A model generated the notes under the pieces. That model had not been told where the DNA came from, ran no database searches, and saw only the letters and a list, made by a program, of their open reading frames with translations. The translations under genes and the position numbers were made by a program. Below are positions 47,441 through 56,100 of a stretch of DNA of 64,000 bases, piece by piece. Numbering within the stretch: the stretch's first letter is position 1; every line of letters begins with the position of its first letter. This DNA is from Nocardioides lacusdianchii (GTDB taxonomy: Bacteria; Actinomycetota; Actinomycetes; Propionibacteriales; Nocardioidaceae): assembly GCF_020102855.1 (NCBI RefSeq), contig NZ_JADHZD010000015.1:1-64000 (forward strand). Direction: 5' to 3'.

Positions 47441-47822
47441 CCTCGTCCGCACGCTTCACCAGCTCGAGGTGATCGCGGCGGAACCACCTGCGCCTGTCGT
47501 GCACCACGCTTGGCAGCCGCCCGCGCCGCGCGCGCACCTTCACCGCCTCGGGCCCGACGCCCATCACGACGCCCGCCTCGCGGGCGAGGAGCCAGTCGTG
47601 CTCGTCGTCCGGCGGCACCGGCCCCGACGGCTTCACCGCGCGCCGCGCTTCGGCCGCGGCAGCGCGCACGCCGGCGAGCTCGAGCACAGCAGCGCGGGAC
47701 AGCGACGGCCGCTCTCTCCTCGCAACCAGGTCGCCGCGGCGCAGCATCTTCGGGATCAGGCTCGGGTGCACGCCCAACAGACGCGCGGCCTCGCGCTGCG
47801 TGATCCATCCCGAATCGGACAC
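47412..47822 (-). CDS. Tandem excisionase-type HTH protein
   Basis: 136 residues, start GTG 47822. Two MerR/excisionase-like winged helices in series: WITQREAARLLGVHPSLIPK (then LVARRERPSLSRAAVLELA) and WLLAREAGVVMGVGPEAVKV (then RLPSVVHDRRRWFRRDHLEL). A TAGCCT -10 box (47829-47834) 6 nt before the GTG predicts a leaderless mRNA. Located next to the right att site, it could be a second directionality factor or regulator of the divergent gene. Confidence 0.65.
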   Translation of the reverse strand: MSDSGWITQREAARLLGVHPSLIPKMLRRGDLVARRERPSLSRAAVLELAGVRAAAAEARRAVKPSGPVPPDDEHDWLLAREAGVVMGVGPEAVKVRARRGRLPSVVHDRRRWFRRDHLELVKRADEVKRGRASPG

Positions 47823-47828
47823 GACGGC

Positions 47829-47860
47829 AGGCTAGCGCTGTCGGTGGCCCCACCTACGGT
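47829..47860. promoter_or_regulatory. Divergent leaderless promoters
   Basis: In the 46 bp between the divergent genes, TAGCCT on the minus strand (47829-47834) lies 6 nt before GTG 47822, and TACGGT on the plus strand (47855-47860) lies 8 nt before ATG 47869. TACGGT is also the -10 of the early Cro-like gene at 7297-7302. Confidence 0.45.
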
Positions 47861-47868
47861 CCTGCGGC

Positions 47869-48141
47869 ATGGGGACACTGACTGAGGACGACAAGGCCGT
47901 GCTCGACTTCGAGCGCCACTGGTGGAAGTACGCCGGCGCCAAGGAGCAAGCCATCCGGGACACGTTCGACTGCTCGTCGACGCGGCACTACCAGCGCGTC
48001 AACGCGCTCATCGACCGGCCCGAGGCCCTGGCGTACGACCCGCTCCTCGTACGCCGCCTCCGCCGCCTCCGCGACGCCCGCGCGCGACAGCGCTCTGCGC
48101 GCCGCCTCGACGTCGACGTCGACGAGCAGCTCGACGCCTGA
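47869..48141 (+). CDS. DUF3263-family protein
   Basis: 90 residues. FERHWWKYAGAKEQAIRDTF, then YQRVNALIDRPEALAYDPLL and VRRLRRLRDARARQRSARR match DUF3263, an HTH-like family that occurs as a host gene in most actinobacteria. The acidic tail (DVDVDEQLDA) is extra. Being inside the prophage, only ~140 bp from attR, it is either a captured host gene or a phage regulator modelled on it. Confidence 0.75.
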   Translation: MGTLTEDDKAVLDFERHWWKYAGAKEQAIRDTFDCSSTRHYQRVNALIDRPEALAYDPLLVRRLRRLRDARARQRSARRLDVDVDEQLDA

Positions 48142-48142
48142 C

Positions 48143-48238
48143 GTGGGGCAGAACATGGGGCAGCCACAAGATCGACGCCGCTACACCCCACTTCGGTTCG
48201 GGACCCCGACTCACGCTCAGCCACGCTCAACCTGAGCG
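48143..48238. repeat. Candidate right arm-type recombination sites
   Basis: GTGGGGCA at 48143-48150 and ATGGGGCA at 48155-48162, 12 bp apart, mirror the pair at 5014-5032. CTCACGCTCAG at 48210-48220 equals 4980-4990, with CACGCTCA again at 48222-48229 and an inverted TGAGCG at 48233-48238. The interval 48142-48279 holds no gene, consistent with an att arm. Confidence 0.5.
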
Positions 48239-48279
48239 CGCCCACACACCCCACTGCACCCCGCCCCAGAGGCCGGATC

Positions 48280-48323
48280 GGATTATGAGTCCTCTGCTCT
48301 GACCGACTGAGCTACCGCCCCTC
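48280..48323. repeat. Right attachment site (half tRNA)
   Basis: A 44-bp exact copy of 4939-4982: the 5' half of the CAU tRNA without its 3' half, hence not a functional tRNA. Beyond it the host GNAT gene's stop codon is 10 bp away. Confidence 0.95.
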
Positions 48324-48333
48324 GGTGCGCACC

Positions 48334-49308
48334 CTATGCGAGGGGGATCTCGACCTCGTACATGTGCTCGACGACACGGAACCCCATCGCGGTGTTCGTG
48401 CGGTGCATCGCGGTGTTCGACGGGGCGGTCCAGGTGTGGACGAGCGTGATGGACGGCGGCAGGGCGGCGTACGCGGCGGCCTTCAGCGCGCCGCCGAGCC
48501 GATGGCCGCGGTGCGAGGGCATGACGAGCGTGTCGTCCTGCCACGCGTGGTCGGCACCGTGGGGCACGAACAGGAGCGAGTAGCCGCCGAGGACGCCGTC
48601 GGACCGGCGGCGGGCGGCGGCCACCCGGACGTCGTACGAGCGGGCGAGGCGCTCCTCGGAAGCGGCGAGCCTGGCGTCGTCGAGGACCGTGGTCTCGACG
48701 TCGAGCTCTCCGGCCGGGACGTCGGCGTTCATCTGGTTGCGCATGGCGAGGTAGTGCTCGCGGTGCTCGTCGGGGCAGCGACCGCGCCAGGTGACGAGCT
48801 CGTAGTCCGGGTGGATCCCGAGCGGGGCGACGGGCAGGTCCGCGACGAGGTGGTCCTCGCGGTGCTTCTCGACCGCGCCCATCGCCGTGGCGAAGTCGAA
48901 GCCTGCCCCGGCGACGGCGAGGTCGACGCTGACCTCGCCTCCCGCCCGGGTCCGACCGGCCGCCCGAGCGCGGTCGGCCAGGACGTGCCACAGCGCGCGG
49001 CCGACCCCGCGTCTGCGGTGCTCGGGCAGCACGTGGACCTCGGCCCACCCGAGGTCGAGGTTCTCCGCGAGCGGGAGCTCGAGCTCGGCCACGCCGACCA
49101 GCCGGTCGCCGTCGTGCGCCTCCCAGCGGACGCGCTCAGCGTACGGCCCCGGCTGCGTGGCGGAGACCTCGAAGGCGTCGAACGCCTGGAGGAGGGCGTA
49201 CGGACGGTCGGCCCGGGCGGACCGGTCCTGGACGTCGTACCAGCGGCGGCGGGCGTCGGGGTCGGTCACGTCGAGCTCGCGGATGTCCACCGGCCCATCC
49301 GACCCCAC
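48334..49308 (-). CDS. GNAT-family acetyltransferase, two domains
   Basis: 324 residues with tandem GNAT folds. The first has VLPEHRRRGVGRALWHVLAD (acetyl-CoA loop RRRGVG); the second has VMPSHRGHRLGGALKAAAYA and a conserved HTWTAPSNTAMHRTNTAMGF terminus. GTG starts at 49308 and 49290 are both possible. Double-GNAT proteins of this kind often modify small molecules or antibiotics; the substrate is unknown. In the uninfected chromosome it would be directly upstream of the tRNA gene, separated by 12 bp. Confidence 0.85.
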   Translation of the reverse strand: MGSDGPVDIRELDVTDPDARRRWYDVQDRSARADRPYALLQAFDAFEVSATQPGPYAERVRWEAHDGDRLVGVAELELPLAENLDLGWAEVHVLPEHRRRGVGRALWHVLADRARAAGRTRAGGEVSVDLAVAGAGFDFATAMGAVEKHREDHLVADLPVAPLGIHPDYELVTWRGRCPDEHREHYLAMRNQMNADVPAGELDVETTVLDDARLAASEERLARSYDVRVAAARRRSDGVLGGYSLLFVPHGADHAWQDDTLVMPSHRGHRLGGALKAAAYAALPPSITLVHTWTAPSNTAMHRTNTAMGFRVVEHMYEVEIPLA

Positions 49309-49400
49309 CCGCGCGACCGGGACAACCGGATATCGGGTTCGGCTCCACGCCCGCGACGGGTCGTGGGACAGTGGGCCGTCTCGGGATGGGAGGACCTCGG

Positions 49401-50849
49401 GTGGCCAAGGACCGCGCAGAGCTGCTGAGCCCGTCGCAGCGTCACCTGGTGACGCGCTTCGGCTACGGCGTCGACGCCACCCTCGCCCAGGACGTACGCC
49501 GTGCCGGTGGCGCGCAGGCGTGGTTCGAGCGCCAGCTCACCCGTCCCGGCGCGGTCCCCGATCGCGGTGCCGAGCAGGTGCGCGGCTGGTGGCCCGACCT
49601 CGACCGGGAGCCCGCCGACCTCTGGCAGCGCCAGGTCCAGGAGGTCCGCGGCGGCTGGCAGGTGATGGAGGACTACGGCCGCTGGCTCCTCGTGCGTCGG
49701 ATCCGCACCCGCCGCCCGGTGCTCGAGAAGATGACCGAGTTCTGGGAGGCCATGCTGCACGTGCCGGTGAGCGGTGACGCCCACTTCACCTGGCGTGTCG
49801 ACTACGGCGACACGATCCGGCGCCACGCGCTCGGTCGCTTCGACCAGATGCTCGTCGAGACCACGACGCACCCGGCGATGCTGATCTTCCTGTCGGCGGC
49901 CACCTCCACCAAGCGCGCGCCCAACGAGAACCTGGGCCGCGAGCTGCTGGAGCTGCACACCCTCGGCGCGGGCAACTACACCGAGGACGACGTCAAGGCC
50001 TCGTCGCGGATCCTGACCGGCTGGCACGTCGACCTGTGGAAGACGTGGGCCGCGTCCTACGTCGAGGACGACCACTGGACCGGCACCGTGCAGGTCCGCG
50101 GCTTCCGCGACAAGAACCGGAAGGCCGACGGACGCCGCCTGACCAGGGACTACCTGCGCTACCTCGCGCACCACCCGGACACCGCGCACCGGATCGCCGA
50201 GCGGCTCGCGACCAAGTTCGTCCGCGACGACCCGCCGGCCTCGCTGGTCAGACGACTGGCGAAGGTCTACCTCACGAACGACACCGCGATCGTGCCGGTG
50301 CTGCAGGCGCTCGTGGCGAGCAAGGAGTTCCGGTCCTCGGCCGGCAAGAAGCTGCGCGACCCCAGCGAGGACGTCGTGGCGACCTATCGCGCCCTCGGTG
50401 TCGACGTGGGCCGCCCGTCGGAGAACGACTCCGGCGCCAACGCCATGCTCTGGCAGGCCTCCGGCCTGGGGCTGTCGCCGCACGCCTGGCCGCGACCCGA
50501 CGGCACGCCCGTGACCGACGCGGTCTGGGCCTCGCCGTCGCGGGCGCTCGGGTCGATGAGCATGCACTGGTCGATGGCCGGCGGCTGGTGGCCCACCACC
50601 GACCTCCGCTACCGCAAGCCCGCTGCCTGGGTGCCGGCGAAGAAGCCGGTCAGGTTCGAGGACCTCGTCGACGACGTGTGCCGCGACCTGCTCCACCGAC
50701 GCGCGACGAGGTCCATGGTCGAGACCGCGTCCCTGGCGACGGGCTGTCGCCGCCGGGAGAAGATCGACCGCGAGCACGACCTCTACCGATGGGGATTCCC
50801 CCGGCTGCTCGCCGCGGTCCTCGACTCCCCCGACCACCTGGGGTGCTGA
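49401..50849 (+). CDS. DUF1800 family protein
   Basis: 482 residues, GTG start after GGGAGGACC. The motifs RHLVTRFGYGVDATLAQDVR, ATSTKRAPNENLGRELLELH and WHVDLWKTW match DUF1800, a family found next to DUF1501 proteins in many bacteria and thought to act in envelope or secreted-protein functions. No signal peptide is obvious. It is followed at 1 bp by the DUF1501 gene, so they form an operon. Confidence 0.85.
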   Translation: MAKDRAELLSPSQRHLVTRFGYGVDATLAQDVRRAGGAQAWFERQLTRPGAVPDRGAEQVRGWWPDLDREPADLWQRQVQEVRGGWQVMEDYGRWLLVRRIRTRRPVLEKMTEFWEAMLHVPVSGDAHFTWRVDYGDTIRRHALGRFDQMLVETTTHPAMLIFLSAATSTKRAPNENLGRELLELHTLGAGNYTEDDVKASSRILTGWHVDLWKTWAASYVEDDHWTGTVQVRGFRDKNRKADGRRLTRDYLRYLAHHPDTAHRIAERLATKFVRDDPPASLVRRLAKVYLTNDTAIVPVLQALVASKEFRSSAGKKLRDPSEDVVATYRALGVDVGRPSENDSGANAMLWQASGLGLSPHAWPRPDGTPVTDAVWASPSRALGSMSMHWSMAGGWWPTTDLRYRKPAAWVPAKKPVRFEDLVDDVCRDLLHRRATRSMVETASLATGCRRREKIDREHDLYRWGFPRLLAAVLDSPDHLGC

Positions 50850-50850
50850 C

Positions 50851-52155
50851 ATGACGACCCACGGACCCACCTCATCTGCCTCCGGCTCCGCCCCTGCCTG
50901 CGGCTGCCCCGACTACGACGAGGCCCGCCTGGCGCTCAGCCGTCGCGCGTTCCTCGGTGGGACCGTCCTGGCCGGGGGTGCGATCGCGCTCGGCTCCGGG
51001 CTCACCGGCTCGGGACCGCAGGCGTACGCCGTCGCCGGGCGCACCGCGGCCGGCCTGGCCTCGACGACCGGCTCGGTGCTGGTGCTCCTGTCGCTGCGCG
51101 GCGCCGCCGACGGGCTGTCGCTGGTGGTGCCGCACGGCGACCCCGCCTACTACGCCGCGCGCCCGCGCATCGGCGTACCCCGCACGGCGCTGCTGGCGCC
51201 GGACGCCATGTTCGGCCTGCACCCCGCCCTCGCGCCGCTCCTGCCGATGTGGAACGCCGGCACCCTCGCTGCCGTGCACGCCACCGGGATGGCGAGCCCG
51301 AACCGCTCCCACTTCGCGGCGATGGAGGCCATCGAGGACGCGGCGCCGGGGTCGACGGCCCGCAACGGCTGGCTCAACCGCCTCCTGGGCGAGCTGCCCA
51401 GGGCCTCTCCCCTGCAGGGCACCGCGATGGGCAACCAGGTGCCGACGTCGCTCTTCGGCACGAACCCCGCTTTCGTGGTCGGCCGGGTCGACCAGGCCGA
51501 GGTGGCCGGCGCGGACGACGACGGGCGCCGGCTGCGGGCGCTCCAGCACGCGTGGAAGGGCCGCTCGCCGATGGGCCGTGCCGTACGCGACGCGATCGCG
51601 GGCGCCGAGACCTTCGGCGCTGCCCGCGACCTGCCCGCCGGCAGCCCCGCCACCGCCTATCCGGGCAGCCAGCTGGGCAAGGCGCTCTCCGACGTCTCGC
51701 GGATCGTCCGCTCCGGCGTCGGCGCCGAGGTGATCACCGTCGACCAGGGCGACTGGGACATGCACACCGACCTCGGCACCCTCGAGTGGGGCGAGATGAA
51801 GCGCAACGCCGGCGACCTCGCCTCCTCGATCGCCGCCTTCTTCGCCGACCTCGGGCCGGCAGCCGACCGCGTCACGCTCGTGACGCTGAGCGAGTTCGGC
51901 CGGCGGGTCAAGGAGAACGACGACTACGGCACCGACCACGGCTTCGGCAACGTGATGTTCGTGGCCGGCGCGGGCGTGCGCGGCGGGCGCTACCTCGGCT
52001 CCTGGCCCGGGCTCACCGACGCCCTCGACGCCGACCTGCTCGTGACCACCGACTACCGCAGCGTGCTCACCGAGGTCGTCACCCGCCGCTTCGGCGTCTC
52101 CGTCGGGCAGGTCTTCCCGGGCTTCGCGCCGCAGGCGGTCGGCGTCATGGCCTGA
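50851..52155 (+). CDS. DUF1501 protein with Tat signal
   Basis: 434 residues. The N-terminus has a twin-arginine signal (LSRRAFLGG at ~30-38, then a hydrophobic stretch), so it is exported folded. The body (VLLSLRGAADGLSLVVPHGD, DWDMHTDLG, VTLSEFGRRVKENDDYGTDH) fits DUF1501, an alkaline-phosphatase/sulfatase-like fold. A CGCPDY before the signal is notable. Usual partner of DUF1800; probably acts on an extracellular ester, unproven. Confidence 0.85.
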   Translation: MTTHGPTSSASGSAPACGCPDYDEARLALSRRAFLGGTVLAGGAIALGSGLTGSGPQAYAVAGRTAAGLASTTGSVLVLLSLRGAADGLSLVVPHGDPAYYAARPRIGVPRTALLAPDAMFGLHPALAPLLPMWNAGTLAAVHATGMASPNRSHFAAMEAIEDAAPGSTARNGWLNRLLGELPRASPLQGTAMGNQVPTSLFGTNPAFVVGRVDQAEVAGADDDGRRLRALQHAWKGRSPMGRAVRDAIAGAETFGAARDLPAGSPATAYPGSQLGKALSDVSRIVRSGVGAEVITVDQGDWDMHTDLGTLEWGEMKRNAGDLASSIAAFFADLGPAADRVTLVTLSEFGRRVKENDDYGTDHGFGNVMFVAGAGVRGGRYLGSWPGLTDALDADLLVTTDYRSVLTEVVTRRFGVSVGQVFPGFAPQAVGVMA

Positions 52156-52196
52156 CGAGGGCAGACACGCGCGGTCGCGGGTGCGATGCTCGGACC

Positions 52197-52937
52197 ATGA
52201 GCGACGCACCCCGTCTCGAGCCCCTCCCCGAGGACTGGGAGACCGCCCTCTTCGTGGTCGCCCACCCCGACGACATCGAGTACGGCGCCGCGGCGGCCGT
52301 GGCGGGGTGGACCGGCCAGGGCAAGCGGGTCGTCTACTGCATGGTGACCAGCGGCGAGGCGGGCATCGACGGGCTCCACCCCGACGAGTGCGGCCCGCTG
52401 CGCGAGGCCGAGGAGATCGCGTCAGCGCGCGCCGTCGGCGTGGACGAGGTGGAGTTCCTGCGACTGCCGGACGGGATCCTGGAGTACGGCGTCGCGCTGC
52501 GCCGCTCGATCGCCGAGGTCGTCCGACGCCACCGCCCCGACGTCGCGCTGACGATCAACTTCCGCGAGACCTTCGGCGGGACCAACCTCAACCAGGCCGA
52601 CCACATCGCGGTGGGCCGGGCGTTGCTGGACGCCGTACGCGATGCCGGCAACCGCTGGGTCTTCCCCGAGCAGCTCACCGACGGCCTCGAGCCGTGGGGC
52701 GGCGTGCGCGCCGTGTGGGCGGGCGGCTCCCCCGACGCCACGCACGCCGTCGACGTCACCCAGACGTTCGACGCCGGAGTGGCCTCGCTGAAGGAGCACC
52801 GGGCCTACATCGAGGGGCTCGGCTGGGAGGGGTGGGACCCCGAGGAGTTCCTCGACGGCATCCTGCGCGGCGGCGGACAGGGGCTCGGCGTCACCCACGC
52901 CGCGACGTTCGAGGTGTTCCCGCTCGGGTGGGGCTGA
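52197..52937 (+). CDS. PIG-L/LmbE family deacetylase
   Basis: 246 residues. The zinc motif AHPDD (H23, D25, D26) in VVAHPDDIEYG and a later NQADH give the PIG-L active site. Members deacetylate N-acetylglucosaminyl lipids, mycothiol precursors or related compounds; this short form could belong to any of these. ATG 52197. Follows DUF1501 by 41 bp and may be co-transcribed. Confidence 0.85.
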   Translation: MSDAPRLEPLPEDWETALFVVAHPDDIEYGAAAAVAGWTGQGKRVVYCMVTSGEAGIDGLHPDECGPLREAEEIASARAVGVDEVEFLRLPDGILEYGVALRRSIAEVVRRHRPDVALTINFRETFGGTNLNQADHIAVGRALLDAVRDAGNRWVFPEQLTDGLEPWGGVRAVWAGGSPDATHAVDVTQTFDAGVASLKEHRAYIEGLGWEGWDPEEFLDGILRGGGQGLGVTHAATFEVFPLGWG

Positions 52938-52947
52938 GCCGTCGGCG

Positions 52948-53763
52948 TCAGCGGCCGAACAGGCCGCGGCGCGGCCGCTCGGTGCGCTGGCCCGCGCCGC
53001 GGTAGCGCGCACCGACGGGGAGGGCGGGACGAGCGGGCACAGAGGCCGGCGGGGCCGGCTCGGCCGGGGCGCCGGACGGCTCCGCGGACGGGTCGAACTC
53101 GCTCGTGACGGAGGCCAGGTCGTGGCCGGCCAGGATCGCCCGGATCTCGTCGATGATGGCCACCAGCTCCTCGTCCTCGGCCGTCGAGGCCCGCGCCACC
53201 AGGGCGTGCCGGCCGAGGGAGGCCCCGATGACGGCGCCCTGCTCGAACCGCAGGCGCATGAAGCCGGTGGCGTGCTGGTCCTCCAGGGAGCGCAGGATGG
53301 CGAGCATCCGGTTGCCGACCTCGGCGAGGTGGTGCAGGTCCTGGCGCTCACCCACCGCGCCGATCACCCGCGCACCCGCGGTGACGACCGAGCCCCACAC
53401 GACGCCGTCGACACCGGCGAGCCGCTGGAGGCAGTGGGTGACGGCCGCGGTCGTGTCGACGGCACCGACCACCGTGTACGTCGGCGTGGTGCGGGGGTCG
53501 AGGGGCGTGAGCGCCGCCCGGTAGGTGCCCTCGCCGGCCGGGGTCCAGGTGACACCGACCGTCAGCCGGTGCGTGCCGAAGGCCTCCATCACCCGCAGGT
53601 CGCCGACCCCGACCAGCTCTCCCATCCGCCGGGCCAGCCGACCCGTGTAGGGAAGAGCCGCGGCGAGGGTGCCGCCGGTGCGGTCGTCACCCAGCACCGT
53701 GCCGTCCGGGCGCACGAGGAACTCGGCAGGGTCGCTGGCCTCGATGCCGTGTTCTGCGCTCAT
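52948..53763 (-). CDS. Roadblock-like hypothetical protein
   Basis: 271 residues from ATG 53763 (MSAEHGIEASDPAEFLVRPD). The central VWGSVVTAGARVIGAVGERQ, then RMLAILRSLEDQHATGFMRL may adopt a Roadblock/LC7-like fold; the tail is Pro/Ala-rich and ends in RPRRGLFGR. Family not certain. Convergent with the deacetylase gene (10-bp gap) and divergent from the amt pseudogene; 53764-53943 has no gene. Confidence 0.5.
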   Translation of the reverse strand: MSAEHGIEASDPAEFLVRPDGTVLGDDRTGGTLAAALPYTGRLARRMGELVGVGDLRVMEAFGTHRLTVGVTWTPAGEGTYRAALTPLDPRTTPTYTVVGAVDTTAAVTHCLQRLAGVDGVVWGSVVTAGARVIGAVGERQDLHHLAEVGNRMLAILRSLEDQHATGFMRLRFEQGAVIGASLGRHALVARASTAEDEELVAIIDEIRAILAGHDLASVTSEFDPSAEPSGAPAEPAPPASVPARPALPVGARYRGAGQRTERPRRGLFGR

Positions 53764-53943
53764 GCCCGTCAGCCTGACGCAGCCTCCGCGTCCTGCCCTG
53801 CCGCGTAACCCACAGTTCACACCCGGGGCGAAAGCGTTACGCCCCGGCAACCGCAGCGCGCAGGTTCCCGGAACCCGGACCCGCCACGGTGGCACCTCCA
53901 GCTCGGGCACACGATCACGCACCCACTCACAAGGAGGTCCTTG

Positions 53944-55211
53944 GTGGTCAACACCGGCGACACCGCATGGGTCCTCGCCAGCGCCAGCCTGGTGCTGCTG
54001 ATGACCCCCGGGCTGGCGCTCTTCTACGGCGGCATGGTCCGCGCGAAGAGTGCCCTGAACATGATGATGATGTCCTTCGGCGCGCTGGGCCTGATCAGCG
54101 TGCTGTGGGTGCTCTACGGCTACTCCCTCGCCTTCGGCGACGACGTCGGGGGTGGGCTGCTCGGCAGCCCGACGCAGTACCTCGGCCTCGGCAGCCTGCT
54201 CGAGGACACGACCACCGAGGCGGGCGGCCTGCCGGCGATGGCCTTCGTCGGCTTCCAGGCGGTCTTCGCGATCATCACCGTCGCGCTGGTCTCGGGAGCG
54301 GTGGCCGAGCGGATGAAGTTCGGCGGCTGGCTGGTCTTCGCAGGCGTATGGGCCACGGTCGTCTACTTCCCGGTGGCGCACTGGGTTTTCGACTTCAGCG
54401 CCGGCGACCAGTCGGCGGCTGGATCGCCAACACGCTCGGTGCCATCGACTTCGCCGGCGGCACCGCTGTCCACATCAACGCCGGCGCGGCCGCACTCGCG
54501 CTGGCGTTGGTGCTGGGCACCCGCCGCGGGTTCGGCGCCGAGGCGATGCGCCCGCACAACCTGCCGCTCGTGATGCTCGGCGCGGGCCTGCTGTGGTTCG
54601 GCTGGTTCGGCTTCAACGCCTGGTCCGCCCTGGCGGCCAACCACACGGCCGCGGTCGCGTGGGTGAACACGCTGGTCGCGCCGGCGGCGGCCAGCCTCGC
54701 GTGGATCCTGGTGGAGCGCGTGCGTGACGGCTACGCCACCTCGCTCGGCGCTGCGTCCGGGCTGGTCGCCGGGCTCGTCGCGATCACGCCGGCGTGCTCC
54801 TCGGTGTCACCCGTGGGTGCCATCCTCGTGGGCATCGGTGGGGGCGTGCTGTGTGCCCTCGCGATCGGGATCAAGTACCGCCTCGGCTACGACGACTCGC
54901 TCGACGTCGTCGCCGTCCACCTCGTCGGTGGGCTCTGGGGCACCGTCGCCATCGGCTTCCTCGCCACCGCCGCGGCACCGGCCGGCATCGACGGGCTGCT
55001 CTACGGCGGCGGCACCGACCAGCTCTGGCGCCAGGTCGTGGGGGCGCTCGCGGTGCTGGCCTACTCCTTCGTCGTCACGTACGTCATCGCGCAGGGGCTC
55101 GACCGCATCATGGGGCTGCGCGTGGCGGACGACCTCGAGGAGGCGGGCCTGGACGCGACCGTCCACGCCGAGCAGGGCTACGAGCTCGGGGGCATGTCGG
55201 TCAGCCCCTGA
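53944..55211 (+). pseudogene. amt: Ammonium transporter, frameshifted
   Basis: GTG 53944 follows AAGGAGG. The first half reads as Amt (MTPGLALFYGGMVRAKSALN; GAVAERMKFGGWLVFAGVWA) up to FDFSAGDQS at about 54411, then leaves the Amt frame. The rest continues one frame back: GGWIANTLGAIDFAGGTAVH, GAGLLWFGWFGFNAWSALAA, KYRLGYDDSLDVVAVHLVGG. One base is missing in GTCGGCGG near 54411-54418. Without it the full ~420-residue, 11-helix transporter would be intact. Either a recent inactivation or a sequencing error. Confidence 0.8.
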
Positions 55212-55241
55212 GCTCGGCCTCCACAACGGCGTGGAGGGAGC

Positions 55242-55275
55242 GAGGGGCCCGGGGCGTGGTGCTCCTGGGCCCCTC
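55242..55275. terminator. Bidirectional hairpin between convergent genes
   Basis: GAGGGGCCC (55242-55250) pairs with GGGCCCCTC (55267-55275), 16-nt loop, in the 88 bp between the amt pseudogene and the leftward operon's last gene. It would end both transcripts. Confidence 0.6.
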
Positions 55276-55299
55276 CCACGTCCGCGCCCGAGTCCGCGC

Positions 55300-56100
55300 T
55301 CACGGGACGATGTGCTCACTCTCGCGGATGTCGGTGATGGCCATGTGCCCCGGTGCGTGGCCGATGGCGAGCGCGGGTCGGGACTGCATGACCGCCGCCT
55401 GCGGGGTCACGCCGCACGCCCAGAAGACCGGCACCTCGCCCGGGCGCACCTCGACCGGGTCGCCGAAGTCGGGGTCGTCCAGATCCTTGATGCCGAGGTC
55501 CGACGGCGACCCGACGTGGACCGGGGCGCCGTGGACGGCCGGGTAGCGGGAGGTGACGCGCACGGCAGTGGACACCTGCGAGGCGGGCATCGGCCGCATC
55601 GACACCACCAGCGGACCGGACAGCGATCCGGCCGGACGGCACGCGCGGTCGGTGCGGTACATCGGCACGTTGCTGCCCTGCACGATGTGGCGGACCGGCA
55701 CGCCGGCCTCGACGAGCGCGTCCTCGAAGGTGAAGCTGCAGCCGATGAGGAAGGCCACCATGTCGTCGCGCCACCGCTCGACCACGTCGTCCACCTCGGC
55801 CACCAGCTCGCCGTGCTCGTAGACCCGGTAGGCGGGCAGGTCGGTGCGCAGGTCCCCGGAGAACCGCGGGCTGCTCACCGCACCGGGCTCGGTGACGTCG
55901 AGGACCGGGCACGGACCGGGGTTGCGCTGGGCGAACAGCAGGAAGTCGTAGGCCAGGTCGCGCGGGACCGCGAGGAGGTTGGCCTGGGTCCACCCGGCGC
56001 ACCAGCCGGACGTGGGCACCCGGAGGCCGGCACGGAACCTCGCACGGGCCTGGTCGGGCGAGAGGTGGTCGGGAAGGTCCGGACGGTGTGACTCAGTCAT
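55300..56100 (-). CDS. DUF1445/YcsI-type putative hydro-lyase
   Basis: 266 residues ([20 protein letters not shown]). Signatures of the DUF1445 family: [72 protein letters not shown]. Relatives act as D-glutamate cyclase or are tied to 5-oxoproline use, which agrees with the pxp genes upstream. Overlaps pxpC by 8 bp; last gene of the leftward operon. Confidence 0.85.
   Translation of the reverse strand: MTESHRPDLPDHLSPDQARARFRAGLRVPTSGWCAGWTQANLLAVPRDLAYDFLLFAQRNPGPCPVLDVTEPGAVSSPRFSGDLRTDLPAYRVYEHGELVAEVDDVVERWRDDMVAFLIGCSFTFEDALVEAGVPVRHIVQGSNVPMYRTDRACRPAGSLSGPLVVSMRPMPASQVSTAVRVTSRYPAVHGAPVHVGSPSDLGIKDLDDPDFGDPVEVRPGEVPVFWACGVTPQAAVMQSRPALAIGHAPGHMAITDIRESEHIVP

Larger units (their letters stand above)
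4939..48323. mobile_element. Intact-looking siphovirus prophage
   Basis: About 43.4 kb bounded by a 44-bp perfect direct repeat (4939-4982 and 48280-48323) that matches half of the tRNA gene. It contains every module expected of a long-tailed temperate actinophage: integration/immunity, replication/recombination, both terminase subunits, portal, protease, capsid, connectors, tail chaperones, tape measure, tail tips, lysis-type genes and a tailspike. No broken structural gene is seen. One small gene (23973-24323) looks truncated. Confidence 0.95.

Noticed and set aside
48280..48323. Second tRNA gene
   Set aside because: Only the 5' half is present; there is no T-arm or 3' acceptor strand. It is the att duplicate.
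4939..48323. Integrative conjugative element or satellite instead of a phage
   Set aside because: Full packaging, head, tail and lysis-type genes are present, and no conjugation or relaxase genes are seen.
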